Shown: piece by piece, positions 8,181-16,779 of the stretch | How the letters are laid out: every line of letters begins with the position of its first letter | Position numbering within the stretch: the stretch's first letter is position 1 | Program-made: the position numbers and the translations under genes | Origin: Clostridium_AD sp964467165 | GTDB taxonomy: Bacteria; Bacillota; Clostridia; Clostridiales; Clostridiaceae | Assembly (NCBI GenBank): GCA_964467165.1 | Contig: CAYXOL010000016.1 | Coordinates: 1 to 64,000, forward strand | Reading direction: 5' to 3' | DNA length: 64,000 bases | Notes under the pieces: generated by a model | Seen by the model: only the letters and a program-made list of their open reading frames with translations | Databases searched by the model: none | Told to the model about the DNA's origin: nothing

Positions 8181-8209
8181 TTGTATTGTTGTAAAATAAT
8201 AACTACAAT
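8181..8209 (+). promoter_or_regulatory. Sigma-A-like promoter for the diguanylate cyclase gene
   Basis: TTGTAT (8181-8186), a 17-base spacer and TACAAT (8204-8209), 40 bases before the start codon. Confidence 0.5.
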
Positions 8210-8248
8210 AATTTAAAATACTATTTTAACGGGGGGGGGACCAAAATT

Positions 8249-10549
8249 ATGTTGCTAAAAAAAGAAAAGCCAATATTTATTTCTTTGTCTATTATAATAT
8301 TAGCAGCATTATTATTTGTCATTTTAACTTTAACGAAATTATCATCTTCCAACACTTCCACAGACATTAGCAGTCAAAAGGGTGTTTTGAATCTTTCAAA
8401 TTGGGATTTTCATAAAGAGGGTTATACATCACTTTCTGGTCAATGGGGATTTTATTGGAATCAATTATTGACACCTGAAGATTTTGAAACCAACTTAACA
8501 TCTACAGATTATATGGAAATGCCAATGGCATGGAATAAATACAATAAAAGTTACAACTCTGAGGGCTATGCCACTTATAGTTTAACTATAAAATTAAATC
8601 ATAAATATAAAAATTTCCTTTTAGGCATAAGTGTTCCCTCCATGTTATCTTCATATAAATTATGGGTTAACGGAAATCTATTTTCCTCTAACGGAACTGT
8701 TGGTACAAGCTCTTCTTCTGAACTCCCTTACACACTGCCCATAACTAATTATTTTATGAATAATACGGACAAAGTTCATTTAGTACTTCAAGTATCAAAT
8801 TATAATTATAGATATGGTGGTACCTGGGACAAAATGTATCTGGGCACACAATCTCAAATTGCCGAAAAAAAACAGGCTTCCATTGCACTTGAAATCTTTT
8901 ATTTCAGTGTTTTACTTATAATGGGCCTATACCACTTATTGTTATATGGCTTTAGAACAGAAAATCTATCCAAACTATATTTCGGTGCTCTTTGTACAAT
9001 TTCATCATTAAGAACATTAATTACTGGTAATAGGTACCTTATTACCATGTGTAATAGCATAAATTATATCACTGCACTTAAACTTGAATACATATCATTT
9101 TACGCTGCAACTTACTTTATGGTGGGTTATATGTATATAGTTTTTAAAGATAATTATTCAAAACGTATTAGTAATGCCTTCAAGCTTTTTTGTTTTTTAA
9201 TTATAATTACTACTTTATTTGTATCTCCATTAATGTGCTCAAAGCTCCTTATGGTATTTCAAATATTTATTTTAGTAATCATTGTTTATTCTGTTTTTAT
9301 TATATTAAAATCTTATTACATAAAAAGACAATCAAGCTTAATTGTTGTAATCATTTGCTTGATTGCAATTTTACTAATTGCCATGGCTGTACTTGGATAT
9401 CTGGGCTTAAATAGTCCCCGTGACTTTTTACTACCTGGTTTCTTACTGCTTATACTTTTAAATGCCTTTATACTGGCAATGAATGAATCTAAATCCTACA
9501 TAAAAGCAATAAATTTCTCTAAAGAAAAAGAAAAATATCTATTAGCAGAAAAACTTACACAGGTTACCTTGCTCCTAAATTCAACTTTAAATTTACAAAA
9601 AGTTTTAGATAAATTATTAGAAAGCTTGAAAGAATTAGTACCATATGACAGTGCCTCATTTTTCATGGAAGAAAATAACCTTTTTAAAGTTAAGGCCGCA
9701 AATGGCTTTGAAAATATGGAACTAATTAATAAAATTTCAATTAATAAAGAAGATGACCAACTATTTAAAGATATATATCAAACTAATGCACCATTATTAA
9801 TTGCAAATGTTAAATCAGATGCTCGTTTTAAATATAATATGGGGAAAAGCACTCTTGAAAGTTGGCTTGGAATACCTATATTGTATAAAACCAAAATTGT
9901 TGGTATCTTAACCTTAGATTCATCCCAGAAGAATATTTATACAAAGTACCACTGTGACATAGCCTCATACTTTGCTTATCATGCAGGAATGGCCATAGAA
10001 AATGCTAAGCACCATGGGGAAACCGAGAAACTAGCTCGTATAGACCCCCTAACTAATATATATAATAGACGAAGTTTTTTTGAACTTGCAAATATAAGCT
10101 TTGATAAATCGAAATTATTATCACAGACTATTTCAGGCATTATGATGGACATTGACGATTTCAAAAAGATTAATGACAACTTAGGCCATAGTACCGGCGA
10201 CTTGGTATTAGAACGTCTTTCTAAAATTTGCTCTGAAACCTTAAGTGAAAAACATATCTTAGGTCGTTTTGGTGGTGAAGAATTTATTGCTTTATTACCG
10301 GAAACCTCCTTCGAAGAGGCATCAATAATCGGTGAAAGCCTAAGAAGTACTATAGAAAATAACCCTATAATCATTAGGAAAACAGATTCAATACCCATAA
10401 CCTTAAGCATTGGAGTTGCATCTATTACCCCAACAATACAAGATTTGGACTATTTGTTTGTAGAGGCGGATAAATCCATGTACCAGGCGAAATCTCTAGG
10501 CAAAAATCAAGTTGTAGCAGTAAATTTAGACACATTAACAGTGAATTAG
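8249..10549 (+). CDS. Membrane diguanylate cyclase, 7TMR-DISM + GAF + GGDEF
   Basis: Makes cyclic di-GMP from GTP in response to an external signal. The 766 aa run as: N-terminal membrane anchor (~10-29); extracellular jelly-roll of the 7TMR-DISM extracellular type (~45-215, with WNFYW-like and LWVNGNLF motifs); seven transmembrane helices (~216-412); short coiled coil; GAF domain (~445-590); and GGDEF domain (~600-760). The active site reads RFGGEEF, which is catalytically competent. The residues before it (EKHILG) do not form the RxxD inhibitory site, so product feedback is probably absent. The ribosome site is a run of eight G. The jelly-roll domain often binds carbohydrate-like ligands, but the ligand here is unknown. 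Confidence 0.9.
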   Translation: MLLKKEKPIFISLSIIILAALLFVILTLTKLSSSNTSTDISSQKGVLNLSNWDFHKEGYTSLSGQWGFYWNQLLTPEDFETNLTSTDYMEMPMAWNKYNKSYNSEGYATYSLTIKLNHKYKNFLLGISVPSMLSSYKLWVNGNLFSSNGTVGTSSSSELPYTLPITNYFMNNTDKVHLVLQVSNYNYRYGGTWDKMYLGTQSQIAEKKQASIALEIFYFSVLLIMGLYHLLLYGFRTENLSKLYFGALCTISSLRTLITGNRYLITMCNSINYITALKLEYISFYAATYFMVGYMYIVFKDNYSKRISNAFKLFCFLIIITTLFVSPLMCSKLLMVFQIFILVIIVYSVFIILKSYYIKRQSSLIVVIICLIAILLIAMAVLGYLGLNSPRDFLLPGFLLLILLNAFILAMNESKSYIKAINFSKEKEKYLLAEKLTQVTLLLNSTLNLQKVLDKLLESLKELVPYDSASFFMEENNLFKVKAANGFENMELINKISINKEDDQLFKDIYQTNAPLLIANVKSDARFKYNMGKSTLESWLGIPILYKTKIVGILTLDSSQKNIYTKYHCDIASYFAYHAGMAIENAKHHGETEKLARIDPLTNIYNRRSFFELANISFDKSKLLSQTISGIMMDIDDFKKINDNLGHSTGDLVLERLSKICSETLSEKHILGRFGGEEFIALLPETSFEEASIIGESLRSTIENNPIIIRKTDSIPITLSIGVASITPTIQDLDYLFVEADKSMYQAKSLGKNQVVAVNLDTLTVN

Positions 10550-10645
10550 CTTAAATCTGGGAAGAAGATCCTAAAAACGCTTGGGTCTCAGGAAGGGACT
10601 TGTATGACAAATATACCAAAAACTAGATTTGAATCAAAAAAAAGC

Positions 10646-10703
10646 ATGAAATTTCACCCAGTGATTTGCCATAAAAGCGAAGAAACTGCCGGTGAAATTT
10701 CAT
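10646..10703. terminator. Hairpin between convergent genes (ATGAAATTTCACC)
   Basis: Perfect 13-bp arms (10646-10658 with 10691-10703) around a 32-base loop, five bases past the stop codon of the CMP-kinase-like gene. The outer motif GTATGAAATTT on the minus strand is also the outer end of hairpin element B, so it may belong to the same class of stop-codon-proximal hairpins. Confidence 0.5.
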
Positions 10704-10708
10704 ACTTT

Positions 10709-11263
10709 CTATGTTACCCTTCCTATAGCCTCCAACGTAGCCTCTATTACCTCATCCATACTAATATGTGAAGTATCAATAACTAAATCGTAGTTACTGA
10801 ACATATCTATATCAACATTATAAATGTCCTTAAATCTACTAACCTCGAGTCGCCTTCTTTCAGTTATACTATCCTTTGCTTCTTCTATAGAGGCATACTT
10901 CTCCGAATTACCTCTCTCATCCTTCATAGCTCTCACTACTGCAACATCAAGGTCTACCATTAAATAAATTTTAAAGGAATCCGGTATAAAATGCCATGCA
11001 AGTCTAGCATCAAAAATAAAATTCTCCATTATTCCTCCAATTCTCGTAGTCTCATTGTCAACCTCATGATCTAAGTTATTTAGGAGCATGTACTTATTGT
11101 ACTCTGTTATGGACATCCCTTTCGCCACTGCTAACTTTCTCTGTAATTCGCCTACGCTAAAATAAGTATAATCTAAGGCCTTACTTAAAGCCTTTGCAAC
11201 AGTACTTTTACCGGAGTATAACGATCCCGTTATAGTTATTTTCACTTTAAAATCATCCCCCAT
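10709..11263 (-). CDS. Cytidylate kinase-like nucleotide kinase
   Basis: A 184-aa P-loop kinase of the cytidylate-kinase-like group (archaeal-type CMP kinase family), not the main bacterial Cmk. Residues 13-21 are the P-loop GSLYSGKST. FSVGELQRKLA follows as the nucleotide-binding helix, FIFDARLAWHFIPDSFKIYL is the mid-sheet region, and ITERRRLEVSRFKDIYNVDI is the arginine-rich lid. ATG 11263 is used; the upstream sequence is only weakly Shine-Dalgarno-like (TATAGG), and an in-frame GTG a few codons later is an alternative. Probable role is NMP or dNMP phosphorylation; the true substrate is uncertain. The gene is divergent from the aminopeptidase gene. Confidence 0.72.
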   Translation of the reverse strand: MGDDFKVKITITGSLYSGKSTVAKALSKALDYTYFSVGELQRKLAVAKGMSITEYNKYMLLNNLDHEVDNETTRIGGIMENFIFDARLAWHFIPDSFKIYLMVDLDVAVVRAMKDERGNSEKYASIEEAKDSITERRRLEVSRFKDIYNVDIDMFSNYDLVIDTSHISMDEVIEATLEAIGRVT

Positions 11264-11345
11264 CCTATAATACCTATTATACTCTATTTCATGGTGACAG
11301 GCACTTGAAAATAATTTCTAAGTGCCCATTAACTTGAAATGGCTA

Positions 11346-11374
11346 TTGACAAAATTAGTCACAAAGCATACAAT
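11346..11374 (+). promoter_or_regulatory. Sigma-A promoter of the aminopeptidase gene
   Basis: TTGACA (11346-11351), a 17-base spacer and TACAAT (11369-11374): a near-consensus promoter, about 95 bases before the start codon. Confidence 0.72.
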
Positions 11375-11390
11375 CAAATTAGATATTACT

Positions 11391-11405
11391 TGATAATGAT
11401 TATCG
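11391..11405 (+). promoter_or_regulatory. Fur-like box downstream of the aminopeptidase promoter
   Basis: TGATAATGATTATCG is a 7-1-7 inverted repeat differing at one base from the classical TGATAATNATTATCA Fur core. It begins about ten bases after the predicted transcription start, a position where a bound repressor would block transcription. Iron control is inferred. Confidence 0.5.
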
Positions 11406-11469
11406 TTTTATAAGGATAAGCTATATATATGCTCCTTATATCAAAATTTGAAAGAGAAGGTGAATATGT

Positions 11470-12966
11470 ATGATATTCAATAGTAAAAATATAAAATCCC
11501 AAAATAGTGAAGCTGAAACAAAATTTATTACATATTTTGAGGATTCTAAATTAGAAGATTTAAATTTGTCATTAGAGGATGAATTATTGTCCAAGGTTAA
11601 ATTTACATTAGATAGTGAAGACTTTAAATGTAAAAATGGTGAAGTTCAAACCATCAATTTATTTAGAAATGAAAGTCCTAAAAACATAATCCTAGTTGGT
11701 GTTGGTAAAAAAGAAGATTTTAATTTAGATAAATTGAGAAAAAGTATAGCAAAAGCAGTAAAAGAGGCAGCAACTTTTAAATCTAAATCCATTGACATAA
11801 ACATAGAAAATTTAATTAGCTTAATGAACTTAGATGAAATTGTTAGAACTATCTCTGAAGCTACTGTCATGTCAGATTATAAGTTTGATAAATATAAATC
11901 AGATAAAAAAGCTTCCACCTTAAAACAATTTACAGTGCTATATCAACAAGAAGATTTGTTAGAAGCTATTGCTAAGGGCCTTAATGAGGGAGAAATACTT
12001 GGACAGGCTAACCTGCTTGCTAGAACATTAGTAAATGAACCTGCTAATATATTAAGCCCAATAGAGCTTGCAAAGCAGGCAAAACAGGCTGGTGATGAAA
12101 GTGGCTTTGAAACAGAAATCTTTGATGAATCTTCTATAAAAGAACTGAATATGCAGGCATTCCTTGAAGTAGCTAGGGGTTCTGAAAACCCACCAAGATT
12201 AATTGTAATGAGATACAATGGTAACCCAGACAATAAAGAGGAAATTGTAGGCCTTGTTGGAAAAGGACTTACTTATGATAGCGGCGGTTTATCCATAAAG
12301 TCTACTGCTGGAATGGTTACAATGAAATCTGATATGGGTGGAGCGGCCGCTGTAATTGGTGCCATGACTGCTATATCAAAACTAAAAACAAAATTAAATG
12401 TAGTTGCAGTAGTAGCTTCTTGTGAAAATATGATTAGTGGTAAATGTTATAGACCTGGAGACATAATTGGCTCCATGGGCGGAAAAACTATAGAAGTACT
12501 TAACACTGATGCCGAAGGAAGATTAACTCTTGTAGATGCAGTAAATTATATAATAGAAAAAGAACATGCTACTAAGGTAGTAGATGTTGCCACATTAACT
12601 GGAGCAGTTATTTCAGCTCTGGGTACTACAACTACAGGTGTAGTTTCAAACAATGATTTCTTCTATAATAGATTAGAGCAGGCTTCAAAAATTTGTGATG
12701 AAAAGGTTTGGAGATTACCTGCCTTTGATGAATATAAAGAATTGATAAAATCTGACGTAGCAGACCTTAAAAACCTAGGAGGTCCAAAAGCTGGAACTAT
12801 AACCGCTGGCTTATTTATTGGTGAATTTGTAGGAGAAAAACCTTGGCTACACCTAGATATTGCTGGCACTTCTTGGTCAGAAACAGATAAGAATTATGAT
12901 TCAAAGGGTGGAACTGGTGCAGGCGCTAGATTATTATATCACCTAATTAAGCAGCTTGAAAAATAA
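11470..12966 (+). CDS. pepA: Leucyl aminopeptidase (M17 family)
   Basis: A cytoplasmic metallo-exopeptidase that releases N-terminal residues from peptides. At 498 aa it is full length, with a diverged N-terminal domain (~1-165) and the catalytic C-terminal domain. The metal and catalytic residues are visible in GLTYDSGGLSIK and MKSDMGGAAAV, and the family signature NTDAEGRL lies near residue 345. The start at 11470 follows AAGGTG; an overlapping ATG at 11465 is out of frame and stops at once. The gene is monocistronic, with a strong promoter, a Fur-like box and an intrinsic terminator. The iron link is unusual for this enzyme. Confidence 0.93.
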   Translation: MIFNSKNIKSQNSEAETKFITYFEDSKLEDLNLSLEDELLSKVKFTLDSEDFKCKNGEVQTINLFRNESPKNIILVGVGKKEDFNLDKLRKSIAKAVKEAATFKSKSIDINIENLISLMNLDEIVRTISEATVMSDYKFDKYKSDKKASTLKQFTVLYQQEDLLEAIAKGLNEGEILGQANLLARTLVNEPANILSPIELAKQAKQAGDESGFETEIFDESSIKELNMQAFLEVARGSENPPRLIVMRYNGNPDNKEEIVGLVGKGLTYDSGGLSIKSTAGMVTMKSDMGGAAAVIGAMTAISKLKTKLNVVAVVASCENMISGKCYRPGDIIGSMGGKTIEVLNTDAEGRLTLVDAVNYIIEKEHATKVVDVATLTGAVISALGTTTTGVVSNNDFFYNRLEQASKICDEKVWRLPAFDEYKELIKSDVADLKNLGGPKAGTITAGLFIGEFVGEKPWLHLDIAGTSWSETDKNYDSKGGTGAGARLLYHLIKQLEK

Positions 12967-12976
12967 ACAAAAAAAT

Positions 12977-13018
12977 AAAACTATCAAGATAGATTTTTTG
13001 TATTTTGATAGTTTTTTT
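12977..13018 (+). terminator. Terminator of pepA
   Basis: AAAACTATCAA (12977-12987) pairs with TTGATAGTTTT (13005-13015), then a T-run. Confidence 0.8.
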
Positions 13019-13161
13019 ATTTCTAGCCATAATCTCTCCTTCTATTCTCGCTCTATATATATTATCAAATATAATATTACATAAAATTCCAAATCAGATC
13101 GTTCATAAAGAATTTATCCTTATTTTCAATATTTTTTGTTATATTATCCCAAAATTGAAAA

Positions 13162-13191
13162 TTGCGGACCAAGCCTTTAATATGATATTAT
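13162..13191 (+). promoter_or_regulatory. Possible promoter for the MutS-like gene
   Basis: TTGCGG (13162-13167), 18-base spacer, TATTAT (13186-13191). A weak match whose position fits the downstream gene. Confidence 0.35.
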
Positions 13192-13222
13192 ATATCTAAC
13201 AAAACAACCTTAGGAGGATATC

Positions 13223-15046
13223 ATGGAAACAGAAAAGACGCTCTACACTAATCGAAAAAAACATTACCAGAATCTATTAAAGAAGCAAAATGAAACTATA
13301 AGTTTTATAAGCATGTTAAGATTCATAGTCTTTGCCAGTGGCCTCACCGTTTCAATTTTCTTATATTTGCGGACCAGTTATTATTTATGTGTTTCTGCAG
13401 CAATTGCCACTTGTCTTATATTTATATTTTTAGCAGTTAAACATAATAAACTAAAAGGTCGCAAACTTCGTTGTTCTATTTTATGTGAAATCAATGAAAA
13501 TGGTATAAACCGTCTTAATAATAATTGGAATGACTTCCCCGATAATGGTGAGGACTTTTCAGATGAAAATCACAATTATTCAAAGGACTTAGATATATTT
13601 GGTGAAAATTCACTTTTTCAATGGATTAATTCCTGCATAACTTATCTTGGCAGAAAAAAATTAAAGGATACCCTATCTTCACCTATTTATAGTATTGAGC
13701 AAATACATAAAAGGCAAGATGCCATTAAAGAACTTTCACACAATATTGCTTGGACACAAAGATTTCAAGCTGAAGGAATACTTAGTGAAAATAAAAATTC
13801 TGATCCTAAAGAATTATTTCAATGGGTAGAAGATAAAAATGATTTTTTCCTAAAACCTTGGGTTGTAGCTATAGTAACAATATTACCTATAATGACCCTA
13901 TGCATTTTTGTGCTATCTCTTATTTTTTCTCAGGTATCCTATAAAATAGGGCTTTTAGGACTTGTACTGCAAATAATATTGCTCTTACTTGGTTATAAAG
14001 AAATAACTAGAAACTTGGATACTATATATAAATATAAAAATAATATTTATATTTACAATAACCTTCTCAAACATATAGAAAAGAAAAAATTTAAATCAGA
14101 GTATTTAATAAATCTAAAAGAAAAACTTATAAATACACAGGGACTTACTGCCTCCTTTCAAATAAAAAAATTAGTGAAGCTAGTGAATCTTATATCTGAC
14201 AGAAAAAATATTTACTATATGCCAATAGATATCCTCACTCTATGGGATTATCAATGTTTAACTACTCTACAGCGTTTTAAAAAAACTAGTGGTGCTTCTC
14301 TAAAATCCTGGCTAGAGGTTATAGGTGAAATGGAAGCATTAAATAGTTTAGCAGTTATAGCTTATGAGAATAGTACTTGGACAATGCCAAAGTTTCAGGA
14401 GGGCTCTCCAATTTTCAAAGCTAAAAACTTGGGACACCCACTACTTGCAGCGGGCAGAGTATATAATGATGTTCTAATAGAACCCTCCCAAAATGTATTA
14501 TTGATAACCGGGTCCAATATGTCTGGAAAAAGCACCCTACTTCGTACCACAGGAATTAACTTGGTTTTAGCCTATGCTGGTGCTCCAGTTTGTGCAGATG
14601 ATTTTTACTGCTCTATAATGGATATTTATACCTGCATGAGGACAAGTGATAATTTGGAGAAAAATATTTCTTCTTTCTATGCTGAGCTACTCAGAATAAA
14701 AAAACTTGTAAGTGCCACAGAAAATAAAGCTCCTCTATTTTTCTTATTAGATGAGATCTTTAAAGGAACTAATTCTATAGATAGACATACCGGAGCTACG
14801 GTTTTGGTAAGCAAACTAAGTAATGAGAATGCACTGGGCTTCGTATCTACCCATGATTTAGAGCTAGGCGAAATGGAAACTACAAATTCTAAAGTTAAAA
14901 ATTATCACCTTAGAGAATATTATAAAGATGATAAATTATTTTTTGATTATAAACTAAGGCCTGGTGTTTCTACTACTAGAAATGCCTTATACTTAATGAA
15001 AATGGCAGGACTTGAAATTCCCCCTGACCTTAAAATTCCTAAATAA
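13223..15046 (+). CDS. Membrane-anchored MutS-like ATPase
   Basis: A 607-aa protein with the MutS ATPase core at its C-terminus: P-loop TGSNMSGKST at 429-438, then DEIFKGTNSIDRH and the STHDLEL switch. It lacks the MutS mismatch-recognition and connector domains. Instead it carries two pairs of hydrophobic segments (~30-70 and ~212-255), so the core is predicted to be tethered to the membrane, with a helical lever-like region between. This architecture is a widespread but poorly studied Firmicute family, distinct from MutS1 and MutS2. It has an AGGAGG site before the ATG. It is a single gene between two terminators, with no MutL or nuclease neighbour. Its function is unknown; canonical mismatch repair is unlikely. 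Confidence 0.82.
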   Translation: METEKTLYTNRKKHYQNLLKKQNETISFISMLRFIVFASGLTVSIFLYLRTSYYLCVSAAIATCLIFIFLAVKHNKLKGRKLRCSILCEINENGINRLNNNWNDFPDNGEDFSDENHNYSKDLDIFGENSLFQWINSCITYLGRKKLKDTLSSPIYSIEQIHKRQDAIKELSHNIAWTQRFQAEGILSENKNSDPKELFQWVEDKNDFFLKPWVVAIVTILPIMTLCIFVLSLIFSQVSYKIGLLGLVLQIILLLLGYKEITRNLDTIYKYKNNIYIYNNLLKHIEKKKFKSEYLINLKEKLINTQGLTASFQIKKLVKLVNLISDRKNIYYMPIDILTLWDYQCLTTLQRFKKTSGASLKSWLEVIGEMEALNSLAVIAYENSTWTMPKFQEGSPIFKAKNLGHPLLAAGRVYNDVLIEPSQNVLLITGSNMSGKSTLLRTTGINLVLAYAGAPVCADDFYCSIMDIYTCMRTSDNLEKNISSFYAELLRIKKLVSATENKAPLFFLLDEIFKGTNSIDRHTGATVLVSKLSNENALGFVSTHDLELGEMETTNSKVKNYHLREYYKDDKLFFDYKLRPGVSTTRNALYLMKMAGLEIPPDLKIPK

Positions 15047-15068
15047 AATTATATTATGTGTTTTTACT

Positions 15069-15121
15069 AAAAAATAAAACTATGAACATACCTGCAAGGT
15101 ATCTTCATAGTTTTATTTTTT
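15069..15121. terminator. Bidirectional terminator between convergent genes
   Basis: Perfect 18-bp arms (15069-15086 with 15104-15121), A-run and T-run at the ends, and a nested ATACCT/AGGTAT hairpin inside. Confidence 0.85.
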
Positions 15122-15188
15122 AAGTACATTTCCCAAGAAAATTCTATCACTTATACAAGTGAAGTCGTTAATATGCTACCTTTTCTAA

Positions 15189-16193
15189 TTAACGTGTGCC
15201 TACCTTATAACTACCGGGTTTTGTGTTAAAAGTTATGGTTTTGCCATTAGATGTGGCGATAATGCTACCTAATTCATCTGTTCTATACACCCATATATTT
15301 TTATTCTTTAACTTATCCATGGTTTCCTTATGTGGGTGACCGTAATCATTCCCTGTTTCAGTAGATATAACTGCATATTTGGGATTTACCTTGTTCAAAA
15401 ATTCCTGCGTGGTAGAGGAACGACTTCCATGATGTCCTATTTTAAGCAAATCTGCCTTAATATCAAAACCTTTTTCAAGAATTTCATTTTCTGATACATC
15501 CTCTGCATCTCCAGTCAAGAGGAAAGAATTGCTTCCAAATTGTAATTTTACCACTATCGAAAAATTATTTACATCCTTGTAACTAGTGCTGTTTGGTGCT
15601 AAAATAGTAATTTTCGCGCTGCCTAAATTAAAGCTTTCGCCTGGTTTTGGAATGGATATTTTCATTTTCTTATTTTTTATTGCTGTTATTACATCCCCAT
15701 AAGTTTTTGTAGTAGAGGTAACTTTAGGTAAATATATTTTTCCTATTTTAAAATCATTAATTATATAATCTAGTCCTCCAATATGGTCCTCATGTGGATG
15801 TGTTCCAATAACATAGTCTAAAGTTTTTACGTCTTGCTTTATCAAGTAGTTTTTAACTAGCTTACCATCTGCATTATTACCTGCATCAATAAGCATAAAC
15901 TTTGAGCCTTGCTGTATTAAAATGCTATCAGCTTGTCCAACATTAATAAAATGAACTTTTAAATTCCCACTTACAGCTAAATTAGTATTTTCATCTATCT
16001 TTTGGTTTACTATAGTATTACTTTTCTGTATTCTAGCAGTATTCTCAGCTATTTTATTGTCTTGCTGAATAATGGTACTTGTTTTTTCAATGGAATTAGT
16101 TGTAATATTATCTCCTCTAGTAGTGGAACATCCAGATAAAATAAAAACAAATAAAACCAAAAGATTTATATATTTAATTTTAAATCTTTTCAT
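15189..16193 (-). CDS. Secreted ComEC-like metallo-beta-lactamase lipoprotein
   Basis: A 334-aa predicted lipoprotein: signal peptide with lipobox LSGC (Cys22), an Asn/Thr/Ser-rich linker (~23-75), then a metallo-beta-lactamase domain of the type found at the C-terminus of ComEC. THPHEDHIGG (131-140) supplies the HxHxDH metal motif; TGDAED, KIGHHGSRSS and YGHPHKE supply the rest. ComEC-type domains are thought to act as nucleases in DNA uptake; here the domain is free and anchored outside the cell, so an extracellular phosphoesterase or nuclease role is inferred. The AAAGGGGG ribosome site fits the chosen ATG. It is monocistronic. Confidence 0.82.
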   Translation of the reverse strand: MKRFKIKYINLLVLFVFILSGCSTTRGDNITTNSIEKTSTIIQQDNKIAENTARIQKSNTIVNQKIDENTNLAVSGNLKVHFINVGQADSILIQQGSKFMLIDAGNNADGKLVKNYLIKQDVKTLDYVIGTHPHEDHIGGLDYIINDFKIGKIYLPKVTSTTKTYGDVITAIKNKKMKISIPKPGESFNLGSAKITILAPNSTSYKDVNNFSIVVKLQFGSNSFLLTGDAEDVSENEILEKGFDIKADLLKIGHHGSRSSTTQEFLNKVNPKYAVISTETGNDYGHPHKETMDKLKNKNIWVYRTDELGSIIATSNGKTITFNTKPGSYKVGTR

Positions 16194-16457
16194 AGCAAAA
16201 TTCCCCCTTTAAATAATCTTATAAATTTTTACAATTAATGACTTCAAAAGAAGATTCCCTTATGAAATGTCGTTAAATGTATTTATACAGTATCACATTT
16301 ATAACACTTATATAATACCATACAACATTTTTGTGTTTTTGTGAATTTTTTTGACTTTTTATGTAATTTTATTTTTGTCTTTATTGGCAAATAACTATAA
16401 ACCCACGTAGATATTTTAGATAATTCCCTATGATTCAATAGTGTTTTAATTTTTTTT

Positions 16458-16490
16458 TTGAGCAAAATACTATTATAGTAATATAGTATT
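16458..16490 (+). promoter_or_regulatory. Promoter region with palindromic operator before a small gene
   Basis: TTGAGC (16458-16463) and TATAGT (16482-16487) with an 18-base spacer overlap a perfect inverted repeat AATACTAT/ATAGTATT (16466-16473 with 16483-16490). That repeat contains a smaller palindrome TACTATTATAGTA (16468-16480). The layout suggests repressor control. The rest of 16194-16457 is AT-rich with nothing else recognised. Confidence 0.4.
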
Positions 16491-16509
16491 GTCAGAAAGG
16501 AGAGATGTT

Positions 16510-16653
16510 ATGAATTTTAATTTAAAATTTAAAAATTTTATTATATTAATATCTTTAACTACTTTTTTAAGAGGCTCCTTTTTTGTAAATTATTGCAATA
16601 AAGATCAAGATTTTATACACAGATATGGTGTTCAGTTAGTTTTAGCTAAATAA
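16510..16653 (+). CDS. Small putative membrane peptide (47 aa)
   Basis: A 47-codon reading frame starting MNFNLKFKNFIILISL, behind a very strong GAAAGGAG ribosome site 8 bases upstream, with its own terminator at 16661-16726. Residues ~8-27 form one hydrophobic segment (FIILISLTTFLRGSFFV), followed by a short polar tail with one Cys. The size and shape resemble small membrane peptides or processed signal peptides, but no family is recognised. Translation is supported by the ribosome site, operator and terminator framing it, not by homology. Confidence 0.5.
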   Translation: MNFNLKFKNFIILISLTTFLRGSFFVNYCNKDQDFIHRYGVQLVLAK

Positions 16654-16660
16654 TACTTAC

Positions 16661-16726
16661 AAAATTAAAAAAAGTCGTACATGCATCCACTGAGATTGCT
16701 TGTACAACTTTTTTTAATTTTTTTTG
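16661..16726 (+). terminator. Terminator of the 47-aa peptide gene
   Basis: 21-base arms, 16661-16681 and 16701-16721, complementary apart from one position, with GTACA/TGTAC at the loop end; A-run before and T-run after, so it could also act leftward. Confidence 0.8.
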
Positions 16727-16750
16727 CCGCTAAATCCTTGTTTCTTAAAA

Positions 16751-16779
16751 TTGACTTAAAATTCCCCATGCCATATAAT
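16751..16779 (+). promoter_or_regulatory. Sigma-A promoter of mgtE
   Basis: TTGACT (16751-16756), exact 17-base spacer, perfect TATAAT (16774-16779). The leader is only about 40 bases, too short for an M-box magnesium riboswitch. Confidence 0.72.

Noticed and set aside
9190..9414. 74-aa frame inside the diguanylate cyclase gene
   Set aside because: Out-of-frame shadow of the transmembrane region.
13005..13199. 64-aa frame between pepA and the MutS-like gene
   Set aside because: Begins inside the pepA terminator, no ribosome site, and covers the probable promoter of the next gene.
16283..16465. 60-aa Lys-rich frame on the minus strand
   Set aside because: TTG start inside a poly-T tract, no ribosome site, and it overlaps the operator of the 47-aa peptide gene.
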